Shown here: piece after piece, positions 1 to 10,656 of the stretch
How positions within the stretch are numbered: position 1 is the stretch's first letter
How the letters are laid out: every line of letters starts with the position of its first letter
From: Chlorobium sp.
GTDB taxonomy: Bacteria > Bacteroidota > Chlorobiia > Chlorobiales > Chlorobiaceae
Assembly (NCBI GenBank): GCA_005862285.1
Contig: SZXW01000003.1
Span: 62,001-126,000 of the forward strand
Direction of reading: 5' to 3'
DNA: 64,000 nt
Made by a program: the position numbers and the translations under genes
The notes under the pieces: generated by a model
The model's input: the letters and a program-made list of their open reading frames with translations, nothing else
What the model was told of the DNA's origin: nothing
The model's database searches: none

Positions 1-245
1 CCGAAAGCGTCCCAGCCCATTGGGTGCAGCACGTTGAATCCCCGGCTTCTTTTGTACCGGGCGATGATGTCCGATGCCGTATATCCTTCGAGGTGTCCGA
101 CATGAAGCCCTGATCCGCTGGGATAGGGAAACATGTCGAGCACATAGTATTTAGGTTTTTCCCTGTTTTCGGAGGATTTGAACGTTTCGTTTTTTTCCCA
201 GTAAGCCTGCCATTTCTTTTCTATGGCTGAAAAATCGTACTTCAT
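1..245 (-). CDS. leuS: Leucyl-tRNA synthetase, N-terminal fragment (partial)
   Basis: This is the first 81 codons of a class I aminoacyl-tRNA synthetase that charges tRNA-Leu. The gene runs off the left edge of the window. The peptide starts [17 protein letters not shown] and carries the HIGH-type ATP-binding signature as HVGHL after the [15 protein letters not shown] block, which is typical of the bacterial LeuRS N-terminus. The start is the ATG at 243-245. The editing domain and KMSKS loop lie outside the window. The family call is secure, but nothing can be said about integrity of the rest. Confidence 0.93.
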   Translation of the reverse strand, partial: MKYDFSAIEKKWQAYWEKNETFKSSENREKPKYYVLDMFPYPSGSGLHVGHLEGYTASDIIARYKRSRGFNVLHPMGWDAF

Positions 246-333
246 GATGATAGTTTCACTTGCATGTTACATTGCCCGTCATAAAAAATTACAGGCAATT
301 CAGCGATACTTACGGTACGCTTTCTGATACCAA

Positions 334-369
334 TAAAAAAGCAGCGCATGATTTACAGCACTGCTTTTT
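334..369 (-). terminator. Rho-independent terminator after pnp
   Basis: On the minus strand, just downstream of the pnp stop, GCAGTGC and GCGCTGC form a stem (one G-U pair) around a 10-nt loop, followed by TTTTTTATT. It separates pnp from leuS on the same strand. Confidence 0.7.
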
Positions 370-384
370 GTTGGCCTTTTCCGT

Positions 385-2583
385 TTATAGTGTTTCGGTT
401 CCCGGCACAGCTGGGGCCGATGCTTCCTGTTCGTTTTCCACCGCTTTCATGGACAGTGCGAAACGGGTTTTTCCGGTTCTCGGGTCCTTGCGGACATCGA
501 CCAGCTTGACCATGACCCTGTCGCCGATCTTGAGTTTGTCGCTGACTTTTGCAACGCGCTCTTTCGATATTTCCGAAATATGCACAAGTCCGTCGGTTTT
601 TGGCAGGAACTCGACAAATGCGCCGAGCTCGTCGCGGATATCGCGCACCTTGCCGAGGTAGGTAGTACCGACTTCAGGCTTTGCAAGGAGTGTCTTGATG
701 GTGTTCAGTGCGGCATGTGTGCCTTCGCAGTTCGAACAGGCGATGGTGACGGTACCGTCATCTTCGATATTGATTTCAGCACCGGTTTCCTCGGTGATGC
801 TTCGTATGGTTTCTCCACCCTTTCCGATGATGAGCCCGATGGCATCGACCGGGATCTGGATGGTCGTCATACGCGGAGCGAAACGGGCAAGCTCTTCGCG
901 GGTTTCAGGTATGGCTTCCTGCATCTTGTCGAGGATGTGGAGGCGTCCTCTGCGGGCCTGCTCGAGAGCGGTTTCAAGAATATGGTAGTCGAGGCCGTCG
1001 ATCTTGATGTCCATCTGGCAGGCCGTGATGCCGTCCCGTGTGCCGGTGACCTTGAAATCCATATCACCGAGATGATCCTCATTGCCGAGGATGTCGGAGA
1101 GGACTGCATAGGAGGAGCCTTCCTTGATGAGGCCCATGGCTATGCCGGAAACAGGCTTGCGGATAGGTACGCCGCCGTCCATGAGCGCGAGGGTGCCGCC
1201 GCAAACCGACGCCATCGACGACGAGCCGTTCGACTCGAGGATGTCGGAGACGATACGGATCGTGTACGGGAATTCCTGATCGGAAGGCGCGACCATCCTG
1301 ATGGCGCGTTCAGCAAGGTTGCCGTGCCCGATTTCCCGGCGTCCGGTGCTGCCGATCCTGCCGGTTTCGCCTACGGAAAAAGGCGGGAAGTTGTAATGAA
1401 GCATGAACCGCTTGTCGGCATTGTTCGTCAGGGTATCTACTGACTGCGCGTCTTTTTTTGTGCCGAGGGTTATGGTGACCAGTGCCTGGGTTTCACCTCT
1501 GGTAAAGAGTGCCGAGCCATGAGCCCTCGGGATAACGCCGAGCTCGATGGTAATGGGCCTGACCTCTTCAAGTTTTCTGCCGTCGAGCCTTTTCGCATCA
1601 TCAAGGATCATGTGGCGCATGACTTTCTTTTCGATGGCGTGGGTCTGCTCTTCGATGATATGTTCGTTCAGGAAAAGCGCTTTTGACTGATCGGCGGCGA
1701 TGTCGTCGCTGGAAATCTTCGCCTTGAAGTGCCCGATGACCGACTGGACGGTTTCATTGTAGATTGCGGCAGTCCCTTCCGCACGTTCCTCTTTTTTAAG
1801 CGGTGTATAGGCGAGCTCTTTCAGTCGCGCTTCGCAAGCCTGCCGGATGGTTTCAACAAGTTCCGACGGAATCTGCAGAGGATTGAACGGACGTGCGGGT
1901 TTGCCGGCCTCGGCCGCAAGTTCGCCCTGCAGTGCGCAGAGCCTGCGGATGGCATCATGGCCGAACCTGATGGCATCAACCATTTCGGCTTCGGAAATTT
2001 CCTTCATTTCACCTTCGAGCATGCAGATGGTATCCGAGGTGCCGCCGATGCAGATATCGAGGTCACTGTTGGCAAGCTCGTTCGTGTCGGGATTGATGAT
2101 GAACCTGCCGTTGATCCTGCCTACCCTGACTTCCGACATGGGATTCGGGAAAGGAATATCCGAAACCATGATGGCTGCCGATGCGGCAAGGCCGCCAAGC
2201 ACGTCGGCGTCATTGATCTGGTCGGAGGAGATGACCGTGACGATTACCTGGGTTTCGTAGTAGTAGCCGTCCGGAAAGAGAGGTCTCAGGGCGCGGTCGA
2301 TAAGCCTCGATGAGAGGATTTCCTTTTCGGATGGACGGGTTTCACGCTTGAAAAAGCCGCCGGGAAATTTACCCGCGGCGGAATATTTTTCGCGGTATTC
2401 AACCTGCAGCGGAAAGAAGTCCTGGTTCGGGGGCGGCGTTTTTTTGCTCGATACGACCGTTGCGAGGACCATCGTGTCGCCGAGGCGGACAACTGCGGCG
2501 CCGTCGGCCTGTTTTGCCATCCTGCCGGTTTCGATCGAGATTACTTTTCCCTGGCCAAGATCAATTTCTTTGTTGATAATCAT
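385..2583 (-). CDS. pnp: Polyribonucleotide nucleotidyltransferase (PNPase)
   Basis: Phosphorolytic 3'-5' exoribonuclease that degrades RNA to nucleoside diphosphates and normally acts as a trimer in the degradosome. The 732 residues match the usual bacterial length and show the full order: RNase PH domain 1, an all-alpha linker, RNase PH domain 2, a KH domain (GLIIGKGG at 583-590) and an S1 domain (about 638-714). The start is the ATG at 2581-2583, giving [13 protein letters not shown]. It has its own terminator downstream and a 247-bp leader region before panC, so it is probably transcribed alone. No damage is visible. Confidence 0.97.
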   Translation of the reverse strand: MIINKEIDLGQGKVISIETGRMAKQADGAAVVRLGDTMVLATVVSSKKTPPPNQDFFPLQVEYREKYSAAGKFPGGFFKRETRPSEKEILSSRLIDRALRPLFPDGYYYETQVIVTVISSDQINDADVLGGLAASAAIMVSDIPFPNPMSEVRVGRINGRFIINPDTNELANSDLDICIGGTSDTICMLEGEMKEISEAEMVDAIRFGHDAIRRLCALQGELAAEAGKPARPFNPLQIPSELVETIRQACEARLKELAYTPLKKEERAEGTAAIYNETVQSVIGHFKAKISSDDIAADQSKALFLNEHIIEEQTHAIEKKVMRHMILDDAKRLDGRKLEEVRPITIELGVIPRAHGSALFTRGETQALVTITLGTKKDAQSVDTLTNNADKRFMLHYNFPPFSVGETGRIGSTGRREIGHGNLAERAIRMVAPSDQEFPYTIRIVSDILESNGSSSMASVCGGTLALMDGGVPIRKPVSGIAMGLIKEGSSYAVLSDILGNEDHLGDMDFKVTGTRDGITACQMDIKIDGLDYHILETALEQARRGRLHILDKMQEAIPETREELARFAPRMTTIQIPVDAIGLIIGKGGETIRSITEETGAEINIEDDGTVTIACSNCEGTHAALNTIKTLLAKPEVGTTYLGKVRDIRDELGAFVEFLPKTDGLVHISEISKERVAKVSDKLKIGDRVMVKLVDVRKDPRTGKTRFALSMKAVENEQEASAPAVPGTETL

Positions 2584-2830
2584 AAAAATCGTGTGCTATT
2601 AGTGATAAAAATACTGACTGTCTGACCTTTTCCGGCCACCCTGGTCAGTTGCCAGGGGGATTTTATAAAGCCTTTGCTATCAATGAATCAGCGTCCTCAA
2701 AAAAATCTTTTCTTCGTTCCGACGCGAAATCAGGGCTGAACTGTCAAGCCTGGATTTGAAAACCCGTCAGCGAAAGCGAAACGTAATATAAAACAAAAAA
2801 GTATTTTCCTTTCAATTCGATCAGGGCATC

Positions 2831-3685
2831 TTACCGGCAACGGAATTTTGCATTGTCGAGAAGCCGCACCGATCCAGTCCGGACTGCAAGGAGAAGCCGG
2901 TATTCTTTTTCTTTCTCTGCATGTTCCGCCGGTTCGAACGTTTCCTCATCCACGAAACTGATATAATCCGGTAATAAGCCCGGTGCAGACCGTATCATGG
3001 CATCGATTTCGGCGGCGATGGCCGAGAGATCCCTGCGTGCAGTTTCAATACATTTTCCGGCGTGAAGGATTCCCTGGTACAGGATACCTGCGGTACTGCG
3101 TTGTTCGCTGGACAGGTAAATATTTCTCGAACTGACGGCCAGTCCGTTTTCCTCCCGGACTATAGGTGCTTCGACGATGGAGACGTCAATATCAAGGTCT
3201 TTCACAAGCCTTTTGATGATTGCCAGCTGCTGGGCGTCCTTTTCTCCGAACACTGCGATATGCGGTTTCGTGATGTTCAGCAATTTTGTAACGACAGTTG
3301 CGACCCCGTTGAAGTGGTCTGGTCTGAGGGCTCCTTCGAAACGTTCAGCAAGGATTCCGCATGTCACTCCAGTCTGGTAACGATCAGGGTAGACAGAAGT
3401 ATTTTCGGGAGCGAAGAGGTAATCGACACCGGCAGCCTTTGCCAGTGCGACATCCCGGTCGAAAGGGCGGGGATAGCGGTGGAGGTCTTCTTCAGGACCG
3501 AACTGTTTCGGGTTGACGAAAATCGTGAGAATGACAGTCCCGGCCGTTTGCTGCGCAAGTTTTACAAGGCTCAGATGCCCTTCGTGCAATGCACCCATGG
3601 TCATGACGACCCCGATGAGCTGGCGGTTCAGCCGGAGTTTTTCGGCAATCGTCTGCATTTCTGCAGGATCAGTGATGATCTTCAT
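2831..3685 (-). CDS. panC: Pantothenate synthetase (pantoate--beta-alanine ligase)
   Basis: Makes pantothenate from D-pantoate, beta-alanine and ATP, the last step before the coenzyme A pathway proper. The 284-residue protein has the family landmarks: [14 protein letters not shown] near residue 27 (nucleotide-binding HxGH), [19 protein letters not shown] in the middle, and [10 protein letters not shown] (KMSKS-like loop). The ATG at 3683-3685 lies inside the end of rsmI (17-bp overlap), so the two are probably cotranscribed and translationally coupled. The other pantothenate genes are not in this window. Confidence 0.96.
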   Translation of the reverse strand: MKIITDPAEMQTIAEKLRLNRQLIGVVMTMGALHEGHLSLVKLAQQTAGTVILTIFVNPKQFGPEEDLHRYPRPFDRDVALAKAAGVDYLFAPENTSVYPDRYQTGVTCGILAERFEGALRPDHFNGVATVVTKLLNITKPHIAVFGEKDAQQLAIIKRLVKDLDIDVSIVEAPIVREENGLAVSSRNIYLSSEQRSTAGILYQGILHAGKCIETARRDLSAIAAEIDAMIRSAPGLLPDYISFVDEETFEPAEHAEKEKEYRLLLAVRTGSVRLLDNAKFRCR

Positions 3686-4409
3686 GGCTTTTTTCCGATT
3701 GGGTTGATTTTATGCCGGAAGGGTGAACAATAACCACGAACTCACCCCTGTTTTTTCCGCTACCGAGGTGCTCGCGGATTTCATCGATGGTTCCTGTAAG
3801 ATATTCTTCGTGGATTTTTGTCATTTCCCTGCCGATAAAAAGCTGAGCAGCCGGCAGGTTAACTTCTATTTCGTCAAGAAGCTGCATGATCCTGAACGGG
3901 GATTCATAAATAACAAACGATGTCTGCAGAGCGCAGAGATATGCAATACGGCTTTTACGGCCTTTCTTATGAGGCAGAAAACCCGCGAAAAAGAAACTGC
4001 TCAGCGGCAGGGGACAGGCTGAAAGTGCAGCTGTGAGCGCACTTGGACCCGGTACGGGGATGACCTGCAGTTCTTTTTCATAGACAGCCAGCAGCATGGT
4101 ATACCCTGGATCGCTGATCGCCGGAGTTCCGGCATCGGTTATCAGCGAAACATCAACGCCTTCCTCGAGCAGGGAAACTATCTGCCTGACGGCTTTCGGT
4201 TCGTTGTAGTTATGGTAACTTATAAGTTTTTTTCCCTGGATATCGAGATGGCGAAGGAGAATGGATGCCCTTCGCGTATCTTCACATGCTATTGCACCCG
4301 ATTCGCGTAAGGTTCTGATGGCTCTCAGGGTAATGTCTTCAAGATTGCCGAGAGGCGTAGCGACGACATAAAGTGTTCCGGTATGTTCTGGTTCGTTCGG
4401 CAAAGGCAA
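3669..4409 (-). CDS. rsmI: 16S rRNA (cytidine1402-2'-O)-methyltransferase
   Basis: SAM-dependent methyltransferase of the tetrapyrrole-methylase fold that modifies C1402 in the 30S decoding centre. Diagnostic blocks are [18 protein letters not shown] at the N-terminus, [27 protein letters not shown] and [11 protein letters not shown]. Its 246 residues are slightly short of the roughly 280 of E. coli RsmI, lacking most of the C-terminal extension. The best start is TTG at 4407-4409 because no ATG lies suitably upstream. It overlaps panC by 17 bp and is divergent from the ABC ATPase at 4501. Confidence 0.93.
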   Translation of the reverse strand: MPLPNEPEHTGTLYVVATPLGNLEDITLRAIRTLRESGAIACEDTRRASILLRHLDIQGKKLISYHNYNEPKAVRQIVSLLEEGVDVSLITDAGTPAISDPGYTMLLAVYEKELQVIPVPGPSALTAALSACPLPLSSFFFAGFLPHKKGRKSRIAYLCALQTSFVIYESPFRIMQLLDEIEVNLPAAQLFIGREMTKIHEEYLTGTIDEIREHLGSGKNRGEFVVIVHPSGIKSTQSEKSHEDHH

Positions 4410-4500
4410 AATGACAATCTTCGGCGATCTGTTTTGTATGGCGAATCACAATGCTATTTAGTATAATAATAAAAATACGATAAACAGCGTTCACGTAAAG

Positions 4501-5484
4501 ATGAAGGATCAGGTCCGGTTACTCTCGGTCAAGGATTTGCGGGTGCATTTTTCCCAGAAGAAAAGCGGCGGCCTGGGAAAGCCTCTTCTGATAAAGGTCG
4601 TCAACGGGGTTTCATTCGAGGTTTTTCAGGGTGAAACGCTCGGGCTTGTCGGCGAATCCGGATGCGGTAAAACGACCCTCGGCAGGGCGATTATGCGGCT
4701 CGGCAACCCGTCGGTGACTGGAACTATCGAGTTCGACGGCAGGGAAATCAGTAAAATGGGCAATCGGGCGTTCCGTTCCATCCGGAAAGAGATGCAAATG
4801 ATTTTCCAGGACCCTTTCGGATCGCTGAACCCCCGGCTTACCGTTGGCCAGATGCTTGGCGAGGTGCTTTCCGTCCATGGCATCGCAAAGGGTGAGAAAG
4901 CCCGCGGACGAATCGACGAATTGCTCGATCTCGTTGGTCTGAACAGGGAATACTACAACCGATATCCTCACGAATTCTCCGGAGGGCAGCGCCAGCGTCT
5001 CGGTATTGCAAGGGCGATCGCGGTGAACCCGAAATTCATTATCTGCGACGAGCCGGTCTCCGCCCTCGATGTATCGATCCAGTCACAGATCATCAATCTT
5101 CTCGGTGACCTGCAACGGGATCTCGGGCTGACGTACCTGTTCATAGCCCATGATTTATCTGTTGTGGAACACATATCTGACCGGGTGGCCGTGATGTATC
5201 TCGGGAAGATTGTAGAGGTCGCCAGTTCAAAAGAACTTTATGAAAATCCCAGACACCCCTATACCAAAGCCCTTTTATCGGCAATTCCGAACCCGGAACC
5301 AGGTATGAAAAGAGAACGGATACTGCTTCACGGTGATATGCCGGGGCCGATGAATATCCCGACGGGTTGCAGTTTCCACCCCCGCTGTCCTGAGGCTCTT
5401 CCGAAGTGCAGCAGCAGGGAGCCGGTTTTCAGGGAGCTCAGGAACAATCCAGGTCATTGTGTAAGCTGTATCCTTTATGAATAA
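4501..5484 (+). CDS. Peptide ABC transporter ATP-binding protein (OppF/DppF type)
   Basis: Cytoplasmic ATPase of an oligopeptide or dipeptide importer. Visible elements are Walker A GESGCGKT (51-58), the ABC signature SGGQR (160-164), Walker B FIICDEP (179-185) and the C-terminal oligopeptide-type tail with HPYTKALLSAIP and the cysteine-containing CSFHPRCP. A single ATPase is encoded here, whereas the family usually needs two ATPases, two permeases and a binding protein. A binding protein and one permease lie at 19.4-22.2 kb. The gene ends 8 bp inside sppA. A TATAAT at 4462-4467 may be part of its promoter, but no good -35 box is seen. Substrate specificity cannot be read from sequence. Confidence 0.92.
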   Translation: MKDQVRLLSVKDLRVHFSQKKSGGLGKPLLIKVVNGVSFEVFQGETLGLVGESGCGKTTLGRAIMRLGNPSVTGTIEFDGREISKMGNRAFRSIRKEMQMIFQDPFGSLNPRLTVGQMLGEVLSVHGIAKGEKARGRIDELLDLVGLNREYYNRYPHEFSGGQRQRLGIARAIAVNPKFIICDEPVSALDVSIQSQIINLLGDLQRDLGLTYLFIAHDLSVVEHISDRVAVMYLGKIVEVASSKELYENPRHPYTKALLSAIPNPEPGMKRERILLHGDMPGPMNIPTGCSFHPRCPEALPKCSSREPVFRELRNNPGHCVSCILYE

Positions 5485-7291
5485 TCAGTCTGGTCAGAAA
5501 AAAGGGAAGGGATGTTTTCGTCCCGGTTGCATTGCTCTGGTGATTATCCCGTTACTGTTGATTGCCGTGCTTTTCATATGTTTTCGCTCTTCACGTTCGC
5601 TTCCTGACCGTTTTGCACTTCTTGTGCCCCTCGGCGGCACTATTGATGAAATACGGCGTGAAAGCGGCTTGCCGCCATTTATTGCTTCCCGTGAACCTCT
5701 TTCGCTTCAGGACATCCTTTTTATTCTCGATCATGCTTCCGGCGACAAGCGGGTAAGCGAAGTGCTGCTTACTATCGGAGAGCTGAAAACAACACCGGCT
5801 AAAATCACCGAACTTCGGCAGGCTATCGAAAAAGTCAGGTCTCGAGGCAAAAAGGTCACGGCATTCCTGCATTCCGCGGGCGACAGCGATTATCTCCTTG
5901 CATCGGCTTGCGACTCGGTCGTTATCGAGCGAGGAGGCTTTCTGCTGCTTGACGGCCTGAAGGCGGAGACGCTGTTTTATGCAGGAACTCTCGGGAAAAT
6001 CGGTGTAGGGTTCCAGGCAGCGCAGTGGAAAAAATACAAAAGCGGGATCGAACCGTTTGTCAGGACAGGACCGAGCAGGGAATATCTCGAAGAGGTGAAC
6101 TCGCTGCTTTCGGAGGTCTACGATGATTATCTTGCATATGCTTCCCGACGCCGGGGGATAAGCCGCGATTCCCTTGCCTCGATCATCGACCGCGTTGCGC
6201 TCATGACATCCGAAAAGGCGAAAAGTTACGGGCTTGTTGACGGCATTTCTTCATTGTGGCAGCTTCAGCGCACCATGACCAGAAAAATTACCGGAAAGGA
6301 GGGTGCCCAAATCGAAGATGCTTTCGTTGGTGCCGACCGCTACCGCCTCGCTTTCAGTGAAGCGATGAAGCCCGATATTCATGAAAGTATTGCCGTCATA
6401 ACCATTGCCGGAACGATCGTCCGTTCTGCAGGAGAGATGATGGAGGATTTTGGACAATCCGTGGATGTTCAAACCGTGAAAAATTCCGTCGAAGCCGCGC
6501 TCGATGAAAAATCCGTCAAGGCAATCGTTCTCCGTATCGACAGTCCCGGAGGAGACGCTCTCGCTTCCGCTGAAATGCTTGAAATGCTCGATTCGGCGGC
6601 CGCGAGAAAACCTCTTGTCGTTTCCATGTCGGGAGTGGCCGCATCGGGTGGTTACATGGCTGCACTTGCCGGAAAAACGATTTATGCTGCACCCCTTACC
6701 ATTACCGGTTCGATCGGAGTGTTTGCACTGAAACCCGATATCAGCGCACTGGCGAAAAACATTGGCCTTGAGCGGGATGTCGTGACACGGGGCAGATTCG
6801 CAGATGCGAACACACCGTTCAAGCCACTTGAGGGAGAAGCTCTCGACAAGTTCATTGCCGCATCAGGCGATATTTATCAGGACTTCCTCAGAAAAGTAGC
6901 CGCTTCAAGGAAAATCACGGTTGCTGAAGTCGATTCGGTTGCGGGCGGAAGGGTCTGGACCGGCAGTCAGGCGATAAAAGCCCGGCTGGTTGACCGATCC
7001 GGCGGGCTTTTCGATGCGATAAAAGCCGCACAGGCACTTGCAGGGATCGAAAAGTCAAAAACACCGCGTCTGTTGTTCTATCCCGAAGAGAAAAACTGGC
7101 TTGAAAACCTTCTGAAACCTGGTAAAGGCGGTCTTTCAGCCCGGTTATCCGCTTCGCTGAGAAAACAGATACTCCGGGATCTCGTTCCCGAAAGTCATGT
7201 CACCTCCCTCAAGGCTTTCTACAGGATGCTTGTGAAAAAAGGCGGAGTGCAGGTGCTTGCTGTGATGCCCCAGGAGATCGTGGTTTACTGA
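5477..7291 (+). CDS. sppA: Signal peptide peptidase SppA, long (67K) type
   Basis: Membrane-anchored Ser/Lys protease that degrades cleaved signal peptides. The 604 residues have one N-terminal membrane helix (about residues 11-34, rich in V/I/L) followed by two tandem SppA domains, as in E. coli. The candidate general-base lysine lies in KYKSGIEPF in the first repeat and the nucleophile serine in VAASGGYMAALAG in the second. The ATG at 5477 overlaps the stop of the upstream ABC ATPase, suggesting coupled expression. No defect is visible. A functional link between peptide import and signal-peptide degradation is possible but is only inferred from adjacency. Confidence 0.94.
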   Translation: MNNQSGQKKGKGCFRPGCIALVIIPLLLIAVLFICFRSSRSLPDRFALLVPLGGTIDEIRRESGLPPFIASREPLSLQDILFILDHASGDKRVSEVLLTIGELKTTPAKITELRQAIEKVRSRGKKVTAFLHSAGDSDYLLASACDSVVIERGGFLLLDGLKAETLFYAGTLGKIGVGFQAAQWKKYKSGIEPFVRTGPSREYLEEVNSLLSEVYDDYLAYASRRRGISRDSLASIIDRVALMTSEKAKSYGLVDGISSLWQLQRTMTRKITGKEGAQIEDAFVGADRYRLAFSEAMKPDIHESIAVITIAGTIVRSAGEMMEDFGQSVDVQTVKNSVEAALDEKSVKAIVLRIDSPGGDALASAEMLEMLDSAAARKPLVVSMSGVAASGGYMAALAGKTIYAAPLTITGSIGVFALKPDISALAKNIGLERDVVTRGRFADANTPFKPLEGEALDKFIAASGDIYQDFLRKVAASRKITVAEVDSVAGGRVWTGSQAIKARLVDRSGGLFDAIKAAQALAGIEKSKTPRLLFYPEEKNWLENLLKPGKGGLSARLSASLRKQILRDLVPESHVTSLKAFYRMLVKKGGVQVLAVMPQEIVVY

Positions 7292-7464
7292 GGGGGTACC
7301 TGCTTTATTTGTTCCGAAGCTCGATTGCTGCATCGGGTGGTGCTTGAAATCCTCATCCCGAAAGCTTTCAAGACTCCGGTTTTGGAGTTTATCTGTGGTG
7401 CCATTGAGCAAGATGGAAGAATGGGACTGCAGGGGCGGAAAGGACCAGCATGAATGGAAACAAA

Positions 7465-7489
7465 CAGCTCCGGCATTGCCGGAGCTGTG
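7465..7489 (-). terminator. Terminator of the porin gene
   Basis: ACAGCTCCGG and CCGGAGCTGT form a perfect 10-bp stem around a 5-nt loop. On the minus strand it is followed by TTTGTTT, so it terminates the porin transcript arriving from 7505. The plus strand has no T-run, so sppA is not clearly served by it. Confidence 0.75.
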
Positions 7490-7504
7490 ATGTTAAAAAA
7501 GCGT

Positions 7505-8878
7505 TCAGAATTTGTAGGTCATTGAACTCTGCGCCCTTACTGCTTCGCTCCTTGGAGCCCCCATGTAATCAGTTATCCATTCTCCAAGCTGGAACCCGAT
7601 AATGAAGTTCGGGGTAACCTGGTTGATGACGTTTGCAAAGATGGTCCGGTTGAGCGTTCTCGGCTTTGTTGTAACAGCCGCTGAATAGCCGGCAAGATCA
7701 TTATCGTCCGGATCATCGATACCGGCACCAAGGCTTATGGTCGTTGTCGGGTTCACGGAATACTTAAGCGCAGCCCATCCTCCATGTGAACGGATATTCC
7801 AGAAATTGGATTTGGTGTCCAAACCGGTATTTACGCCCTGACCGATCCCTCCGTAGAAATCGTCGAGATTTGATCCTGTAAAGTATTCGCCGGCAAAGAG
7901 AAGCTGCTGGCTGAGCGGAAGCGAAAGCTCCAGATTGCAGGACCAGGTGTCGAGCGTTTTGTGAGCGTCACTGGTATTGGTATCCCACTGTTCCTGTCCG
8001 TAATGACCTGAAACAGCGATGGTTGCAGGTTTGTTCTCCACGATGGCCGGACCGCTGAGGGCTATCCGCCCCTGAATGGTCGGCATATCTGCATCCCTTC
8101 CGGTATCGAAACCGGTTATGCCATCTTTTTCTCCGATCGTTCTCGATGCTGCGACAGCCAACTCGAGACGGCTTTTTTCACCGGTTGAGAAACCTTTGGT
8201 CAGGCGAAGCTGAGGATGGCGTCCTCCGATGTTACCTGCATCCCACATGATCGCCGGATCGTCCGTGAAAGGTATCAGCGAACCGATGACATCCCAGGTC
8301 TGTCCTGCGATGATACTGAAATCCGAAGCCGGCCAGTATGCTTTCAGATAGGCATGGCGCATTCTCGGGTTCTGGTTGTTTTCCGTGCCTCCACCAGTGA
8401 AGTCGATCTCGATGTTTCCCGTAAGTTTCAGTTTTTCAGTGTCTGGCCCGCTGAAGTTGAAGCCGAGACGGGTTGCGCCTGCGGTCAGGTTCCATTCACC
8501 GTCATTTCTTCCCAGGCCTTGCGGCTGGGCCCAGAGGGCTATGTTGCCTGGGTAAACCTGTCCGCTTTCCCAAAGGGCATCGAGACGGGCAAAGCCGTAA
8601 AGCTGAGCTTTGACCCCTGATCCGAGCGAAACTGTGGTCGGACTCTGAGGTTCGGATTTGGGAGCCGGAGCTGCGGCTGTTACAGGTGCAGGCAAGACGA
8701 CCGGGGCAGCGGCTGGTTTTTCCCTGACTAGGGCTTTGAGTTCAGCGAGTTCCTTTTCGAGCCGGGTGATGCGCATCTCGACGGTTTCCTTTGCATCAGC
8801 GGCGAAAGACGGAGAGGAAACTGCCAGCATCGAGCCCGCAAGCAGAAGGCTGTAATGGAGTTGTTTTCCTTTTTTCAT
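7505..8878 (-). CDS. DcaP-like outer membrane porin
   Basis: Predicted outer-membrane beta-barrel channel. The 457-residue protein begins with a clear signal peptide (cleavage after SPSFA), then a short coiled-coil segment (RITRLEKELAELKALV) and a Pro/Ala linker, then alternating aromatic/polar strands, ending in SSMTYKF with the terminal Phe expected for BAM recognition. The coiled coil followed by a barrel containing GATRLGFNFSGPDTEKLKLTG and AGQTWDVIGSLIPF resembles the DcaP trimeric porin family. The solute is unknown. It is monocistronic: its own terminator lies downstream and a 129-bp region separates it from comM. Confidence 0.82.
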   Translation of the reverse strand: MKKGKQLHYSLLLAGSMLAVSSPSFAADAKETVEMRITRLEKELAELKALVREKPAAAPVVLPAPVTAAAPAPKSEPQSPTTVSLGSGVKAQLYGFARLDALWESGQVYPGNIALWAQPQGLGRNDGEWNLTAGATRLGFNFSGPDTEKLKLTGNIEIDFTGGGTENNQNPRMRHAYLKAYWPASDFSIIAGQTWDVIGSLIPFTDDPAIMWDAGNIGGRHPQLRLTKGFSTGEKSRLELAVAASRTIGEKDGITGFDTGRDADMPTIQGRIALSGPAIVENKPATIAVSGHYGQEQWDTNTSDAHKTLDTWSCNLELSLPLSQQLLFAGEYFTGSNLDDFYGGIGQGVNTGLDTKSNFWNIRSHGGWAALKYSVNPTTTISLGAGIDDPDDNDLAGYSAAVTTKPRTLNRTIFANVINQVTPNFIIGFQLGEWITDYMGAPRSEAVRAQSSMTYKF

Positions 8879-9007
8879 GGAGATTGTCCCGGCAGGGCGG
8901 GATGTTTTGGTTAGTTGATGTGTGTGTGAAACGTTTTTATCGTGAACGGAAATATAGTGACAGAGAGGGCATTTTTTTGATTATTATTTGCAGCCGTTCT
9001 CTTTCGT

Positions 9008-10570
9008 TCAGGGAGAGAAACTCCAGAAATCGCGGTCGAGGTTGCGGTACTGGATGCCCTGGATAAGGTGTTTCATCTGGATCTGTTCCGAGCCGTCAAG
9101 GTCGGCTATCGTGCGGCTTACTTTCAGGATGCGGTCATGCGCGCGGGCGGAAAGGTTCAGGCGGTTCATGGCATCCATGAGCTTCTGGGCGCTTTCATGG
9201 TCGAGCCTGCAGAACGTCCTGATGAGGCGGGTGTTCATCTGTGCATTCGTATAGATTTTCGGAGAGGTTAGCGCGCAGAACCTCTCCATCTGGATTTTTC
9301 TTGCCTTCATGACCCTCTCGCGTATGGTTTTCGAGTTCTCCGAGGATGATGATGAGAACAGTTCGGTGTTTTCAACCTTCGGCACGTCGATATGGATGTC
9401 GATCCGGTCGAGCAGGGGGCCTGAGATTTTCGAAAGGTATCGCTGGATCTGCAGTGGCGATGCGGTCAGGTTGCCGTCACGGTCCTTGAGCGCTCCAGCC
9501 GGGCTCGGGTTCATAGCTGCAACAAGCATGAACCCTGCAGGGTACCTCGTCGTAATGGTGATCCTCGAAACGGTGACCTCGCGGTCTTCGAGCGGCTGTC
9601 GAAGCACCTCGAGTGCGCTGCGGGTGAATTCCGGCAGTTCGTCGAGGAAGAGAATGCCGTTGTGGGCAAGGCTCACTTCTCCCGGCCGCGCCGTCGAGCC
9701 GCCGCCTATCAGGGCGATGTTGCTGGTGGTGTGGTGGGGGCTTCTGAACGGCCGGATGACCATGAGAGGCCGGTCTTTTTCAAGCAGGTTAGCCACGGAA
9801 TAGATTTTCGTGGTCTCCAGCGATTCTTCGAAGCTCAGCGGCGGGAGTATGCCGGGAAGGGCTTTTGCAAGCATGGTTTTGCCGCTGCCTGGCGGTCCTA
9901 CCATGATGAGATTGTGCCCGCCTGCCGCGGCAATTTCAAGTGCTTTTTTTGCTGCGGTCTGTCCCTTGATGTCGGCAAAATCGACCGGGTATTCGGGTTC
10001 ACGGTCAAAAAGCTCTTCGACATTGACGGTCACCGGTGAAAGCTCTGATTTTCCGTTTACCAGCGCAACCGTTTCATTCAGGGTTTCGACCCCGTAAACC
10101 TTGACGCCAGTGCCTGAAGCGGAAACCGCCACGGCAGCCTCCGCTGCATTCGAAAGAGGAACGATCAGGCGGGCAATTCCTTCCTTTCCCGCCATGATGC
10201 CGACCGGCAGGGCTCCGTTGATTCGTCTGACCGTGCCGTCGAGCGCGAGTTCCCCCAGGATCAGGGTATCTTCGAAACGGCTTGTGACAAGCTGGAGAGA
10301 ACCGAGCAATCCTATTGCGATCGGGAGATCGAATGCTGTTCCTTCCTTCCGGATATCGGCAGGAGCAAGGTTGACCGTGATTTTTTTCGGAGGGACTTCG
10401 AAACCGGAATTTTTTATTGCCGTGAGAATCCGTTCACGGCTTTCCTTGATGGCATTGTCGGGCAGCCCGACAACCGTGAACGACGGAATGCCGCCGGTTA
10501 CGTTGGTTTCGACGTCTACCTTCATGGCGTCGATGCCGATAAGTGCGGCGGCGTTTAGTCTCGTGAGCAT
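9008..10570 (-). CDS. comM: YifB/ComM family Mg-chelatase-like AAA+ ATPase
   Basis: AAA+ protein of the family whose ComM members are branch-migration helicases in natural transformation. The 520 residues show an N-terminal Lon-protease-like ChlI region (MLTRLNAAALIGIDAMKVDVETN), a central Mg-chelatase ATPase with Walker A GPPGSGKTMLAKALPG and Walker B ILFLDELPEF, and a C-terminal domain. The start at 10568-10570 (ATG) begins the family-typical MLTRLNAAALIG. It is not the BchI subunit of chlorophyll synthesis, which lacks the N-terminal region. No competence genes are adjacent. Confidence 0.92.
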   Translation of the reverse strand: MLTRLNAAALIGIDAMKVDVETNVTGGIPSFTVVGLPDNAIKESRERILTAIKNSGFEVPPKKITVNLAPADIRKEGTAFDLPIAIGLLGSLQLVTSRFEDTLILGELALDGTVRRINGALPVGIMAGKEGIARLIVPLSNAAEAAVAVSASGTGVKVYGVETLNETVALVNGKSELSPVTVNVEELFDREPEYPVDFADIKGQTAAKKALEIAAAGGHNLIMVGPPGSGKTMLAKALPGILPPLSFEESLETTKIYSVANLLEKDRPLMVIRPFRSPHHTTSNIALIGGGSTARPGEVSLAHNGILFLDELPEFTRSALEVLRQPLEDREVTVSRITITTRYPAGFMLVAAMNPSPAGALKDRDGNLTASPLQIQRYLSKISGPLLDRIDIHIDVPKVENTELFSSSSSENSKTIRERVMKARKIQMERFCALTSPKIYTNAQMNTRLIRTFCRLDHESAQKLMDAMNRLNLSARAHDRILKVSRTIADLDGSEQIQMKHLIQGIQYRNLDRDFWSFSP

Positions 10571-10656
10571 CCTGGAAAAGGTAACGGATTGAAGAGTATC
10601 CTAATAATATAATACGCTAAAAATCCGTTTCTTTTGCAAGAATTATGCGATAATTC

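Noticed and set aside
580-1443. Long open frame opposite to pnp
   Set aside because: It lies wholly antisense to a well-conserved pnp and has no recognisable domains; it is a codon-bias shadow.
2639-2657. CCCTGG/CCAGGG hairpin between pnp and panC
   Set aside because: The 6-bp stem has no convincing T-run on the minus strand, where a terminator for panC would be needed.
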